64,000 bases of DNA from positions 4,149,001-4,213,000 of the forward strand of contig CP141148.1 of NCBI GenBank assembly GCA_035235625.1, in the 5' to 3' direction. The stretch comes from Saururus chinensis. Its lineage: Eukaryota > Streptophyta > Magnoliopsida > Piperales > Saururaceae. A program made the position numbers and the translations under genes. The notes below the pieces were generated by a model, which did no database searches, was not told where the DNA came from, and saw only the letters and a list, made by a program, of their open reading frames with translations. This document shows positions 44,761 to 57,345 of the stretch, one piece after another (position 1 is the first letter of the stretch; each line of letters opens with the position of its first letter).

Positions 44761-46072
44761 ACACTTAATTGCATGGAATGAATTGTTAAATTATGGGTCT
44801 GGTAACATAGTGCATAGGAGAGTGCTCCTTAATTTTATTAAATTTATTTGTCGAAATAGTATATATATGTCCCATTGAAATGAGCCTGGAGCATATCGAC
44901 CCCATGATTCCGATCACGAAGCCGGCAGTAGGGGGACTGAAAACCCACTGCCCCCTACATCGGCGGATTACGATTTGCCTGTTCCATATACATATTGTAT
45001 TCATATGAGAATCTATGTATTTGTATTTTGTGTTTCGTCTGGTCTAGATGTTGATTAATTTACTGTAACAAAAATGTTGATGGAATGAAAATTGATTTTA
45101 AATTTTGCATGGCCGGCACCAATGCTCCATTTTCAGTTGACATCAATTGAACTAGTTTCCTTGTTTTGCAACTTTTTGTCTTAAGCCTTTATAAGTATAT
45201 TATGTTCACCTGCTGTGTTCTAAGTGGAGAGTCCAATACAGGCTTTCTACTTCGCACTTGTCTTCTCCTCATGAAGGACCAAATGTGCCCAGCAGCAAGC
45301 CACCCATGCAAAACATAAGTGCCTGGCAGAAAGAGAAAAAAGGTGCGGCGATTAGGGGATGACTGTGTTTCCTTGTCTGGTGATGCTATCAAAGCCTATC
45401 AAAGCTGATCAATCGTCACTAACTAAATGAGCATACTGATGTAAGATAACCAACTTTCTCAAAAGTTTGAGCCATTAGAAGAAAAAAAAAACTTATTTAT
45501 TTCTTTTATCTTCTAACTAGTAACACCATCCTTCACATGCAAGGATCAATCAAATACAACACGTGGGGACATCCCAAAACCTAAAACTTTGATTCCATAT
45601 AAGATAATCAAGTTTTCCAAAACCTCAAGCTGTTAGGAAGGGAAAATCTTATATATTTATTTGACATTCTGATAACTAAGACTTGAAAACTGTTTGTGGC
45701 TGATTAAAACAAATGATCTATACCTTTTTGGCAATAAACAAATGATCTACACTTTTTTTGCTAAAGAACAAATGATCGATATTTCAACCACCACAGCCCA
45801 AGACGGATTCTACAACCTTACAAAATTTTGAGATATAACTTCAACCCATATAAAAAATGTCGAAGTTACAAAAAGGTTTGACAGATACCTTTCTGTTTTT
45901 TATACTAATACCCATCATCTTGCATACCCAATTTTTTCCCTCCCTCCCCTTGCACCCCTCCCTCCCTCCCTCATGCATACCAACATATTAAATCACACAC
46001 ATAATACACATGATAATGCACACATACACAGATTACGAATATCGAAGTGACATGTAAAAAACTAAATATTAC
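44761..46072. other. Spacer between the peptide gene and the RPC3 exons
   Basis: Contains the peptide gene's 3' region and, at 45440-45690, two units of a block (CTCAAGCTGTTAGGA, ACTTATTTATTT) also seen at 39526-39710. I looked here for the missing C-terminal exons of RPC3 on the minus strand and did not find them. Confidence 0.4.
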
Positions 46073-48437
46073 CTCCATATGCAAGTACCCCGCCTTAAAT
46101 AGCATACAAAGATTTTTCAGTGCTTCCTTTTTGTCAATTAATATCTGATCGGATATCTAAAACACAAAAGTTTAGACCCATGAGATTATTATTACCAATT
46201 TCCTTGAAAACATACTTTGCTAAAACTTCCCCTCTTAAAATGATCAAAACGTATACTACAAATTCATATGTCCTTATTTATAAAAGATAAAATGACAATT
46301 GTTCTCATGATTTATGATATATCCTTTTCTATGCTTCTAGAGCATGCAATAATAGGCTAATTTTTCTTTAATACAAATGGGCTTAAATAAGCATAATATA
46401 AGGTCTGACACAAAGTACTAATACAAAGACAACCATCACTAGCTTCATGATTGCAACAATTTTTAAGAACAGAGAGATACTTTACCCATAGGTTCACTAA
46501 GATTGATCACTATTAAACGTTACAGACACAAGGTAAGAACTATTATTTGAAAATTGATATTCAAAAAGGTCAAAATAGTTCAGAATGGTATGAACCAGTG
46601 ATTAATGTTGATCAACTAACTGCAACTATTTTATGTTGACAGTACCACTTTTTAGTCGTTTCTATGAATGTCACTGTGCTCTGACTTAAATCAGTTGCTC
46701 GCAAACCGTTTCCAACTCTAAGAGCTCAATAGAGTGCCAGCACATCTCATCAATATATTACTTACCTTCTCGGTCAGCCCCGTGAAGGACAGGCCAACTT
46801 ATATTCAAGATAGATTTATCCAAGCATTTCTATTTAATCTAAGAGAAGAACATGGAGAACAAAGAACCTCATGCCCTATGATCCACAAGAGAATAGGGAG
46901 TTAGCTTCTACATGGCATAATGCTGTGATCCCAGCTACTGGTTAGATAAAAAATTGATATAAAAAAAAACTCAAAAGTGATAGATAGCATTCAAGGGAGA
47001 TAAAACCTGATAAACACCCACTGGTTTTGGCCATCTACAGACATGCGGCTACCGGAAAAAGATCCCGGTGGCACTTTCACTAAGAACACTGGCAAAGACT
47101 ATCAATATGGTAATGAGGACAGATTACTGCCCAGAAAACAGAATAAAGACGAAAATGGAAGTAAGAAGTTGAACACAAAAGGTATTTTCTTAGTTCATCA
47201 TAAGATAGTACTGTTTACAGCAACTATTGTTTCCCTGTTTTCATAACAATACTGACCAATAGTTCTATCCTAAATTGAACACACATAGGGGATAGGACAT
47301 GACATTTTCAAATGATAAGTGAATACAGATAGCACACAAACAACAGGACATATTTATATGATCCAAAACCTACCCGACTTGTTTCAACCAGGGAACGACT
47401 CCTTGTTAAAAAGCGGAAAATTCTATGTGCATCTATTCCATATCTTCTCTTAATCAATGATTCTACCTGTCAAATATACTACAGTCAAAATAGCAAGGAG
47501 ACCTATACCTCAATAAACCAAAAGATAAGAACATCAAGGACGTTATAAATTTTACCTCTGCTATTTGTGCAGCTTGGATAATCTTCTTCAAATCTACTAG
47601 ATAGACAGCCAGAGTTGAGAATGGACATAGACAAATGCCACATTCAGCAGCTCAGTTCAGTAAGTTAACACCACTTGTACATAATCATCACCATTACTAC
47701 TATAAAAAGGTTTGGACAAAATATTTTCACAATTCCAAAAAAAGCATTGTGAATTGAGTTTAAACTGGCATACATTTAAGGTGATTGACAAGGGTTTTAT
47801 AATAAAAGGCCGCCAACCTGCAGATAATGGCAGCTTACTCCTTTTGACCATTGAAACAGGCATAAATTGATTTCCAATGCCGATTACCATTTCTCATGGG
47901 TTTTGGCTTCTGCAGCCCACGTGATGTGTCTACTTTGCACAGCTGACTCCCATAAGTACAGCAAGACCCTTACTATTTTGACCAAGCTATGTCATGGTCT
48001 ATGATAAATCCATAAATGGCTCTCCTCTCTCTGCATAAATAACATATAACCATGTTAATTTTGATATGTACCCTTCAGGTCCCATTTATTTAGTTATATG
48101 ACAACATGGATACCCCTAACAAAAGGATCACCATGCTGAGGAGGAAAGTGAAATTGGAGGGATTCTACCACTTGTCGTCCTCTCCAACCCACAACAACCT
48201 AATTAGTTGGAATAGGCTTATAAGCCTTAGTAAATATAACTAGAACTATGTTTTTTATATAAATAAATGGTCTTCAACATTTCATTTTGCCTTTATTCTT
48301 ACAATTATATGTAATAAGAGGATCTTAGTTTTCATTGACATTTCATTTAATTCTTGCTTTATTTTTTAAGTTTGAAGATGTATTTATAACCATTTGGCTA
48401 TTGTATTACTTTTTATCAATTGTAGTTTCCTCTTGAC

Positions 48438-48841
48438 TAAGGGCGATAACAAGCTAAGCTGTCTCCATCTTCTAGCCCGCTCAGCTCAATCAAGTCCCTC
48501 TACTGAGTCAAGTTGAACCAGCTCAATCTCATATGAGATCAAACTAACTCGTTTTTTTACCCACTATTTCTTGACCCATTTTACAGTGAAATTTGGCTTA
48601 GTTTCCCAAAAATCACAAATGTTAAGAGATATATGAATAAACATATTTCACTACACCTTTAAAGTATAAAAAATACTAAACAAACTTAAGGTAATTCATA
48701 TTGAATAATTTTATACAATTAAGTATGCAATTGTGTAATATATAATTGAGTCGAGTTAAGCTCAGCTCGATCAGCTTGCAATTAAGCTGCAAGTCAAGCC
48801 AGCAAGGCTTGCAGAGCCAACTCAGCTTGTTATCAGCCCTA
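48438..48841. mobile_element. hAT-type MITE in the RPC3 intron
   Basis: Left end TAAGGGCGATAACAAGCTAA, right end the inverse of TAGGGCTGATAACAAGCTGA. Flanks CTCTTGAC and CTTTTGAT match at 6 of 8 positions. The interior is rich in CAGCTCAAT-type motifs. 404 bp, non-coding. Confidence 0.7.
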
Positions 48842-48913
48842 CTTTTGATGTTTACAGATCATTTAAAAAATTACAATTTAATATAAATCAACTCAATTTC
48901 TGAAAATAACAAA

Positions 48914-49010
48914 TACTCCATCCATCCAAAAATATGTGTCCTATTTGGTTTTCAAAAATAAATCATTTTGAAAAACCAAATAGGACACTTATTTTGGGAC
49001 AGAGGAAGTA
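48914..49010. mobile_element. Stowaway MITE in the RPC3 intron
   Basis: TACTCCATCCATCCAAAAAT at the left and TATTTTGGGACAGAGGAAGTA at the right are inverse. It is nearly all terminal repeat (TTTGGTTTTCAAAA inside), 97 bp, bounded by TA. Confidence 0.85.
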
Positions 49011-49790
49011 CATGAAAGAAACGTAATTATAAAACCATGACAAAAATTAACATGGACAATAGTATTACAAAAATATATATGACATATATAATTCGATGAA
49101 GTGAGTTTCCAGCTATATATATTTAAAAGCAGCAAATACAAAATCATTCTAACATTTTACTCGGTTTTGATGGTAAACATATCTTTTATTTTCTATATTT
49201 GTTTGCCTTTTTTATCTAGAAATTCTTTTTTTATTTCTTCTGTATGATTATTTAATAAAAAAACTATTAATTTATTACCTATATTATGATAGTTCTCATA
49301 ACTATTCATCTTAGCAATTTATGTATTTTAAATTAGAGTAAAGACCTCATAAACATCTTAAAGGCACTACTGTAAATTGAAAAAAGACATTCATTATCTC
49401 TGTACAAATTTGTTTGTGAACTTTCCCTTCGAAGCTTGTGCAAACTTCTTTTTTTAGGCCAAATCTTTGCATTCAAGAAGAGTGTTCATCCATAATTACT
49501 TGTAATTTTTTATAACTGTTCCTTTTATCATGGTAATGTATGCCTTTTTTTAAAACAACAATTAAACGCAAATTTTTGCCACTTTCTACAATATCCTCTG
49601 AAGATTTGTACTGTTACGTTAGTGTTTACTTTCTGAAGATAAGTTAATGATGCCTTTATCTCAATCATATATATTTCTTCTCATTGTTTTTCCAAAAAAT
49701 TTTAATCCAATACAACATCAAACAACTAATATGCTTTTTTTCTTGCTTGCTAATTTAGAGACAAATCATAATCATTAAATTTACTGTGAC

Positions 49791-50362
49791 ATGGTTCACA
49801 ATATCTGAGATATATCTAAGATTTATATCTATTGCTTGACCAACACAAGATATGAAGGAAGATTTTATTGCATATATATCTATAAAATTTGAGATATATC
49901 TCAGATTTTGGAAACATATAAGAGATGTTTAGCGATATCTTGGGCCCACCCCCCCTTTTCAGCATACTCCTAAATAACAGCATTTGGACACTCCAACACG
50001 TTTTCCAACATCTTCTCTAGTGCCGCGACCAATACACTATCATGTTCTCCATTATATATTCTTATTTTGACTTTTAAGCTTTCTTTAGAGACACAAGATC
50101 ATGTTCTCCAGTTAATCATTGATATTACCTTCAAACTAGTTCTTCTTTATCTTTTTTTATCATGTTTTCTACTTGATAATATAATTTATGTTAGTATAGT
50201 ATTTTTGTGTGTTATGATTGTTTGAGATTAGTATTAGGGCTTTTAGATGTTAATAATATGATTAGATTAACAAGATACTTGTAAAAACATTTTGGGGTCA
50301 CCATATATTTTCCTACATATCCTATCTTTAGGTTACTCCGATAAAAGATATTGCAAACCATG
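49791..50362. mobile_element. Non-autonomous hAT-like element in the RPC3 intron
   Basis: Terminal inverted repeats ATGGTTCACAATATC and GATATTGCAAACCAT, flanked by a perfect 8-bp direct repeat ACTGTGAC (49783-49790 and 50363-50370). 572 bp, non-coding. A related copy in inverse orientation lies at about 56685-57345. Confidence 0.75.
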
Positions 50363-51656
50363 ACTGTGACCTAATAATCCCAATATAAACCTATAAAAGG
50401 TAATATAGTTAGTATGTAAGCATTAATCTTAAAAGATTCTAAATGGTTTCAAATGGTTAAAATTCTAGAGATCCCATACTAACATCAGACTTAACCCATT
50501 TAAAATCACATGCAACTGGTTTGACTAGAAGATGCAAAAACAATAAGGCAAACAGATGAGAAAAACATCATAAAATCATACCAATGCTAAACAGCTTTTC
50601 CTCTTCTCCTTCACATGCTTCACATCCTAATCTTCTTAGAGCATCCAAAACTTGTTCTCTGGTTAACTGGGGATATGGCCTTCCCTTAAGTTCTTGCAAA
50701 ATTGCATTTAAAGATAGAGGAACTGCAAATTAAATTATTAGTCACTACAGACAAGAGAAGATGGGGGAGGGGAGGAGAGGGGAGTTGGGAAGTATTTAAA
50801 CATGTATGTACGTAATTATTGAACAATGTGTTTAATAGGAATAGTGACTACTCAAATACAATAAAATGAAGTAAAATATTCAGATATCAATAGATTTCTA
50901 TATGGCAAAGCTAGATGGATTTGACATACACAAGGAGAAGATTGTACTCAAATGAAAGAGTGCCAGCCTTATGCCCTAGTAGAAAGAGTAGCATGGAAAC
51001 AAAGTCAAGACATTGCATCATCTACTCGTCAACTTCACAAATAATATGATGAAGGTATGTTAATACATATACAAGAAGATCATTAATGCACTAATCACAA
51101 GTAAAACTAATGATGGAACTTGAGTATACAGAGCAAAACGCTAATCCTTTTAATATTCTATGACAACTATTGTAGGTGGTCTATCGTACTACTGATGTAT
51201 ATTATACAAGACAAACAAGATATAAACCTTGTGCCTAAGACCCCGGATGAACTCCACAAAGTTTGGACACCATAACACTTTTTTTTCACAAACTGATGTT
51301 CTGGTCTCATTGTCCATTTCCAAAGCCTCGTGCTTGCACTGCAAAACGTAAAAAACTGTTAGAACCAATGGCTATCTAATTGTATTCCCCCAATTGCATG
51401 ATTTACACATCAACCTTTTCTCCAACTGTGATTTGTGAACTCGTTGTGCCATTTGTCTCTGAAGAACAGTTATGGTCTGTATTTACAACAATAAAGAATT
51501 TCTCTGCATCTAATGGAGCTGCAGCTGAAAGAGCTTGTTGCCCAAGAGTTTCTGTTATTCCAGCTGTCTGAAAAAAAATAATGCAAAAAGGTGATTGAAA
51601 CGGGTCAAAATAAACCAATGAGATAGCAAAATACAAGTCACAATGATATAAACAAA

Positions 51657-52080
51657 ATTGCAGCAGCAAGCAGGTAGAAAAGTTGACATAAACAACAGGA
51701 ACTTCTATAGTTTCCTAAAAAGCTTCCGAGCAACATCATTTCCAAAACTCCTAACCAATCACACACCAACTTTATCTTTTAACTTTTCTCACAATGCCAA
51801 ATTCAACTAACATTCAGAAAGATAACAAGCATGGCAACAAAATACTTCAAAAGAAGATTTTTATTATACAAAATTGCAGCAGAAAGCAGGTAGAAAAGTT
51901 GACATAAACAATTGGAACTTCTATAGTTTCCTGAAAAGCTTCTGAGTAACATCCTTTCCTTAATTCCTAACCAATTACATACCAACTTCATCTTTTAACT
52001 TTTCTCTCAATATCAAATTCAACTAACATTCAGAAAGATAATAAGAATGGCAACAAAATATTTCAAAAGAAAATTTATTA
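51657..52080. repeat. Tandem duplication of about 214 bp in an RPC3 intron
   Basis: ATTGCAGCAGCAAGCAGGTA at 51658 recurs as ATTGCAGCAGAAAGCAGGTA at about 51872. Both units continue through AAAAGTTGACATAAACAA to ATTCAACTAACATTCAGAAA. Confidence 0.9.
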
Positions 52081-52745
52081 TACATAAAAAGTGACACCAG
52101 AATTTATTGGAAATAAAAACATATATTACACAGAAAATTATAAAGAACAATGTGCAGCTATATCAAACAAAAGTAAATCATTGAACACATACTTTGGCCC
52201 ATTTTGCTGTTGGATCGGGGCTCAGGAGTCTCGAGAGAGGGCTCAGCCTTAGGGCAGCGCACCACAAAGTGTGCATTCACAAGTCTAACAAAATTTGCAC
52301 GTATAAAATCAGCATTCGCTATAAAATTCATCATCATTAAGAATTAGCCCAAGAACGCATTATTTAAATTATTAATGGGCAATATTAATGTAAGTACAAA
52401 AGAAATAACAAGGAGAAAGAGAATGAAAATACAATGACAACATGAAGTTAACAATGTGAAGAATATGTTGACACCTTCAGTTTGTTTTGACATTGCTCGA
52501 GACATAATCTGCTCCAAAGTAAGCCTACCATGTTGAAGAATCCCCTCAAAAAGACCTTCACACTGCCCCAACATCAGAGCACACGACGATTACAGTAGTG
52601 ATCACAAACAATTACCAACATTAAAATATACACCCGAGTCTCACCACTTTGTCCATACGCTCTGCCACAATAGCAAGAAACATTGGAAATCGCATCCTGT
52701 GAAGGTTGTTATTAAACAACGCCATGGAGTGAGTAACAAATTTCC

Positions 52746-53955
52746 CTGTGCACCCCAAAAGCCACCGTTTGGAAAAGATAAACAATTAAGAGAATTTCAA
52801 GAAAATTTTCAACCTTTTCATGTTACATTTGAACACAACCACCTAAAAGTAAAGTATAAAGTGCATAAACTTAAGATTCAAATTAAAGAGGGCACATCTC
52901 AATCTTAATCTTTCTACACAGTATGAGTCAAACCCTTTGCTAATTACAATAATTGAAGAAGAAAACAAAATTTAAAGAAAAATTTTCATCAGAAGTAATT
53001 CTTCCTTTTTACCCTGGTTCTAAAAGAGGATAGATAATGCTTAGACAAAAATTTAGAAAGACCTAAGCAAACGCTAGAGAATTATGAGCAATTGCCGTCA
53101 AAATCACTTAAAACTAGTGGAGTTGGCCATTTTAGCGACAGTGCCCATCCATGTTGATTTTGGCTTGCTATGATGCATCAGAAAAATTGTGCATTGAACA
53201 AAATGTAGCCAATTCATGCAATCATTTAAATTTAGATGACGCAAATTGGTGCATCTTGGCACCTTGGCACAAATTTAGTGTTTACGTAGATGATGGCTTC
53301 CGTTCAGATGTTCTACTTCTTTACAATAGGGGCCCGGCGGCCTATAGAATCACAACGAAGAGGTGATAGGAATCCCATTTTTCTGTCTGGTCAACTGATC
53401 CCATTTCACGGCTATGAATCGATTTGAAACCCTTCAATTGATATAACCAACAAAACAGCCCCAATTAAACCATTGTCTCTTATTAATTAAAACAATTAGA
53501 ACATTTTGGTCTTCTTAAACCCAAACGCCACTCTGATCCCCAAAATGACGCTTGCAGATCATGCTGTTCAACTGACAACTGGAACTGCACTGAAAAACAT
53601 GCAGCTACAGTGAAGTTATATCAAATAGCAACGAACTTCAAATATGAAAGTGTTTCCTTTCTCAAAACTTCAAGAAATAGATAGAACGGACAAAATTGGA
53701 AAATAACCAAAGTTGAAGGATCATGACAGCTACAACTTTTGACAAAACAAAATTACCAACCACTTATATCAGGAAAAAATCATAGACGACAAGATAATTT
53801 ATTCTTCAGCATAAGTACTTCACGTAAATGCAAGACGAGCAAGAACATCAACAAGATACCAATGGAAAACTACAATCACCCATCCTTTTCTAAAGGTCCT
53901 AACTTGTAGATCTCTACCCCAAATACCTAGACTCGTTCAGCTGCCGTAACAACAT
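52746..53955. other. Spacer between RPC3 and the PPR gene
   Basis: No reliable gene. A minus-strand HFGD around 53545-53565 might be a decayed piece of the RPC3 N-terminus (family motif SHFGDLV), but nothing around it supports this. A 71-residue plus-strand frame at 53151 has no recognised relatives. Confidence 0.35.
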
Positions 53956-56250
53956 TCAGTTTGCAGTTATTACAATCTTTTTTCCTTTCTTGCCTCTCCC
54001 CGTCATCATCCTTGAAAGAATATCTGCCTGCTTTGTATTTCCCTCCGCATGAAGACTCCTAATCAAATCTTCACCGCTACTCCAATCCACAGCCCCACCC
54101 TTCTCCATGATCTTGCAAAATATGGAATATGCATTAAGTGTTTTTCCAGCAGCCAAAAGAGCATCCAAAACCCGTTCATAGCTTGAGAAACTAATGTTGA
54201 AATCCCTTTCTAAACCATAATCCAATAGTTTAAGAGCTGCACTTGTCTTATCCATTTCACAAAGGACTTTGAGAAACTGATCAAAATCAAGAAGACACCC
54301 ATTATGCATCAGCAAATTAATTCGCCCAAGAGCCTCCTCAACATGACCTCTGATTAAAAGGGCTTCCAAAATTTTTGAAACAAAATCCATGTTCTCCTTC
54401 ACTCCTTTCTCAATCATACTGTTTATAACCCGACTTGCTGTTTGAACTCTTCCATCATTGAAAAGACCCTCCATGACTACTCTATATAGAGATGCATCAG
54501 GAAGATAGCCCCCTTCAATCATACCATCTAAAGCAGTTTTTGCATCTGCAGGCTCACCTTTCCTCAAGAAGCTCTCAATAAGAGCTTGATAAGATTCCAC
54601 ATCTGCCAAAACTCCACGCCTTTGCATTATCCTTAGAAGCTCAACAGCCAATTCAGGAGCCCCTTCCCTACAATGCCCATGAAGCAAATTGTTAAAAGCA
54701 ACTGAATCCAGCACACCTTTCTTCATCAATTGTCTAAAGAACACCTCAGCCTTCTTAGTGTCACCATTTTGACACAAATACTCAATTATTGGATTATAAG
54801 CATTTGATTCCATCTCAGAAGAACTTGAAGGGTTCAGCAAAATTCCCTTTTCTAGCACTTTATCCAGCATATGGATTGCTCTTTCATATAGTCCTGCCTT
54901 ACAGAAATTCTCAATTAAAAGACCATAATGCGCCGATTCCGTTGGAATACTCAATCTAATCATTCCCTTCAGCACCTCAGAAGCACCATCCATGTTCCCT
55001 GATATGCACATTGAGGAAATCAATCTCAAGAATATGGAATTATCCCTTGGTGTGAGATGTCTCTGCACCATGTCTTTTAAGATCATTCTTGCATCCGCCA
55101 TTTTGTTAGAGTCACATAGACCAGGTAACAAGGTTGTGTAAGTATGATCATTTGGTTCAATTCCAAAGTTACGCATCTCATCAAGTAACCGCAATGAATC
55201 ATCCACACAACCAACAGAAACATACCCTTTGATCATAGTTGTGTAAGTAATCACAGTTGGAGATAGATTTTTTCCTCTCATCTCCACAAAGAATTTTTCA
55301 GCCTCTTCCATCTTCTTGAGACGACAACATCCATTAATCATTGTATTGTAAGTAACCACATCCGGGATAATCCCACGAGTCTTCATATCATCAAAGAATC
55401 TAAATGCAGTTTCTGATTTCAAAGAAAGGAAAAATCCCCATATGAGAATATTATAGGTATGCCGTGTGGGAATTACTCCTTCCACTAGCATAGCATTAAA
55501 ATACCGTTTTGCCATTTGAACTCGACCCCGACGCATGATCACCTTAAATAGAGTGTCATATGATTTTGAAGTCCTCTCAACCCCCAATACTTTCATCTTC
55601 TGAAACATCTTTACAGACTCTTGGACAATTCCAGCTTTACCATAGCTGTCAATCATTATGACAAACATATCTTCATCCCACTCAACACCCTTCTTTGGCA
55701 TATCAAGCAAGATACACCTTGCATGATTAAGCTTAGAAGCACGCCCCAAGATTTCAATTATCTTCAAATGGGTAGTTCGATCATGGCGAAATCCAGTCTT
55801 CTCAACCCAACGAAAGAATTGAAGAGCATGATCAGAATTTCGAGCTCCATGTAGCACATTGTACACAAGCGAATCATCAAACTGAGGAACCAGTGACCGG
55901 ATCGAATTCTGTAATCTGGTTGTCCAGGCCCTTTGAGCCATCATTCGGCAGATTATATCTTCAAGTTTTTCGGAGTTCTGAGGCTTTCTTCGGGCAGCCC
56001 TTTGAGGGATCTTATCCTGTTGAAGGTGCAAATCAGATTGCACAGCATAGGATGGACCAGCATCAGGGATTTCTAGCTGAGTTTGATTCACATCTGAAGT
56101 GGATTCTAACAGAGGCAGAATCGTAGAGGACGTCGAACAGAAGGGGTGAGCAAAACGAAAAGAAATTGAGGACACCCATGGAAAATACTTGAATTCCCAT
56201 TTTGAAGGAGCAACCTTTGAAGCAGAGGAGATAATTTTCATATTTAGCAT
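53956..56250 (-). CDS. P-class pentatricopeptide repeat (PPR) protein
   Basis: A single uninterrupted frame of 764 residues, probably the orthologue of Arabidopsis At2g37230 judging from remembered similarity of the MMAQRAWTTRLQNSIR region and repeats. P-class PPR proteins bind organelle RNA and affect its processing, stability or translation. Residues 1-60 are rich in Ser, Lys and Arg and poor in acids, as in a mitochondrial or plastid targeting peptide. From about residue 157 to 735 there are roughly 14-16 tandem 35-residue repeats, for example HTYNILIWGFFLSLKSETAF, VTYNTMINGCCRLKKMEEAE and HTYTTLLPGLCDSNKMADA. No E or DYW editing domain follows; the C-terminus ends in a basic tail (GRGKKGKKIV). 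ATG 56250 is chosen for length; Met-4 (56241) is equally possible. There are no introns, as usual for the family. It looks intact. Confidence 0.92.
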   Translation of the reverse strand: MLNMKIISSASKVAPSKWEFKYFPWVSSISFRFAHPFCSTSSTILPLLESTSDVNQTQLEIPDAGPSYAVQSDLHLQQDKIPQRAARRKPQNSEKLEDIICRMMAQRAWTTRLQNSIRSLVPQFDDSLVYNVLHGARNSDHALQFFRWVEKTGFRHDRTTHLKIIEILGRASKLNHARCILLDMPKKGVEWDEDMFVIMIDSYGKAGIVQESVKMFQKMKVLGVERTSKSYDTLFKVIMRRGRVQMAKRYFNAMLVEGVIPTRHTYNILIWGFFLSLKSETAFRFFDDMKTRGIIPDVVTYNTMINGCCRLKKMEEAEKFFVEMRGKNLSPTVITYTTMIKGYVSVGCVDDSLRLLDEMRNFGIEPNDHTYTTLLPGLCDSNKMADARMILKDMVQRHLTPRDNSIFLRLISSMCISGNMDGASEVLKGMIRLSIPTESAHYGLLIENFCKAGLYERAIHMLDKVLEKGILLNPSSSSEMESNAYNPIIEYLCQNGDTKKAEVFFRQLMKKGVLDSVAFNNLLHGHCREGAPELAVELLRIMQRRGVLADVESYQALIESFLRKGEPADAKTALDGMIEGGYLPDASLYRVVMEGLFNDGRVQTASRVINSMIEKGVKENMDFVSKILEALLIRGHVEEALGRINLLMHNGCLLDFDQFLKVLCEMDKTSAALKLLDYGLERDFNISFSSYERVLDALLAAGKTLNAYSIFCKIMEKGGAVDWSSGEDLIRSLHAEGNTKQADILSRMMTGRGKKGKKIVITAN

Positions 56251-56684
56251 TCAGACAGAAAGCGGAAGCTGTAACTGAAAAAGATCCAAGCAGGCGCATC
56301 AGCATGAGAACAGACAACAAGAAAGAAAAAATGCAAAAACCAAAAGCCTGATATCAATCTTGATGTAAACCAAGGCATACCATAAAATATGCAATTTTTT
56401 AAGACAATAAGGCAAGAAACTAATTTAAGATTTCTTCAGGTGGACCAGTCAAATTCCAGCAACTATACAAAAGAATGATAATAGAAGCTAGGGAGTAACA
56501 ATAAAATATGTAACATAAAAATGCTTACATTTTGTTCACCCTGGGAATAAAGTGCTTAAAAATGGGTGCTTGGACGACAATAGCAAAGGGGATTCAAATG
56601 GTAGCAGCTAAGGGAAGAGTGGAGGCCAGCAGTGAGTCTAGGGCCTAGTGATCGGTGTCCAAGAAGGAACTAATAGACTGTTTG
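56251..56684. other. Upstream region of the PPR gene
   Basis: No gene and no obvious TATA box close to the start. It ends at the repeat copy beginning about 56685. Confidence 0.35.
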
Positions 56685-57345
56685 GCAACCCAAAAAATTT
56701 CACAAATATCTTGTTAATCTAAGAATATATTAATATCTAAAAATACTAATACTAATCTCAAACAATCATAACACCATGTGAATACACTATACTAACATAA
56801 ATTACATTTATCAAGAGGAAAACATGATCAATAATGATAAAGAAGAACAACTTTGAAGGTAATATCAATGATTAAGAGGAGAACGTGATGGTGTAATCTA
56901 AATAAAGCTTAAAAGTCAAAACAAGAATATATAAAGGAGAACACGATAATGTATTGGTCGCTAGCGCCGGAGAAGATGCTGGAAAGGGCATTAAAGTGTT
57001 CAAATGCTGTTGCTGGGTATTTGAAAAGGGACTGGAAAGTGGGGTGGGTCCAATACATTGCCAAATATCTGAGGTATATCACTAATATCTGATATATATA
57101 TATATATGAGATATCAAGCTTCCCCTATATCTTGTATATGTCAAGCGACAAATATAGATATATCTCAGTCTCAGATATTGAGATCCATGGTACAATGGCA
57201 AACAATGATGATATAGGATCTTTACATATTGTCTTTTATAATGTTTCGGTTTAAAAATCAACAGTGATGTATGATGCAGATTCATTTGATTGTGGCTTTT
57301 ATGTTGTTACTTTACAAAATAAAAGATATTGTGAACCATGCATTG
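56685..57345. mobile_element. Inverted, diverged copy of the hAT-like element at 49791-50362
   Basis: The reverse complement matches the first copy over CTAATACTAATCTCAAACAA, GGAGAAGATG(C/T)TGGAAA and a stretch of ATATCTCAGATATTG motifs. GATATTGTGAACCATG near 57330-57345 equals one terminal repeat. The left end starts TGTTTGGCAACCC. Boundaries are approximate and no target-site duplication was found. Confidence 0.55.

Larger units (their letters stand above)
46073..52745 (-). pseudogene. RPC3: RNA polymerase III subunit RPC3 (RPC82) gene, incomplete
   Basis: RPC3 belongs to the Pol III RPC3-RPC6-RPC7 subcomplex used in initiation. Minus-strand exons with GT/AG borders: 52745-52645 (ALFNNNLHRMRFPMFLAIVA), 52562-52475 (CEGLFEGILQHGRLTLEQIM), 52318-52193 (FIRANFVRLVNAHFVVRCPK), 51567-51415, 51338-51228 (VLWCPNFVEFIRGLRHK), 50722-50582 (PLSLNAILQELKGRPYPQL), 47593-47556 (DLKKIIQAAQIAE), 47466-47374 (VESLIKRRYGIDAHRIFRFL) and 46156-46073 (LFKAGYLHME). 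Phases agree at most junctions. Problems: the third and fourth exons do not agree in phase (the end of exon 3 reads best as DPTAKWAK in a shifted frame); an exon seems missing between 51228 and 50722; the first 60-70 residues and the last 100 or so were not found. It is either a pseudogene or a gene with exons I failed to see. Confidence 0.75.

Noticed and set aside
45189-45392. Missing C-terminal exon of RPC3
   Set aside because: Position and a CAG acceptor are suggestive, but no frame reproduces the conserved C-terminal motifs.
53151-53366. 71-residue plus-strand frame as a gene
   Set aside because: No motif, signal or relative recognised; short and isolated.
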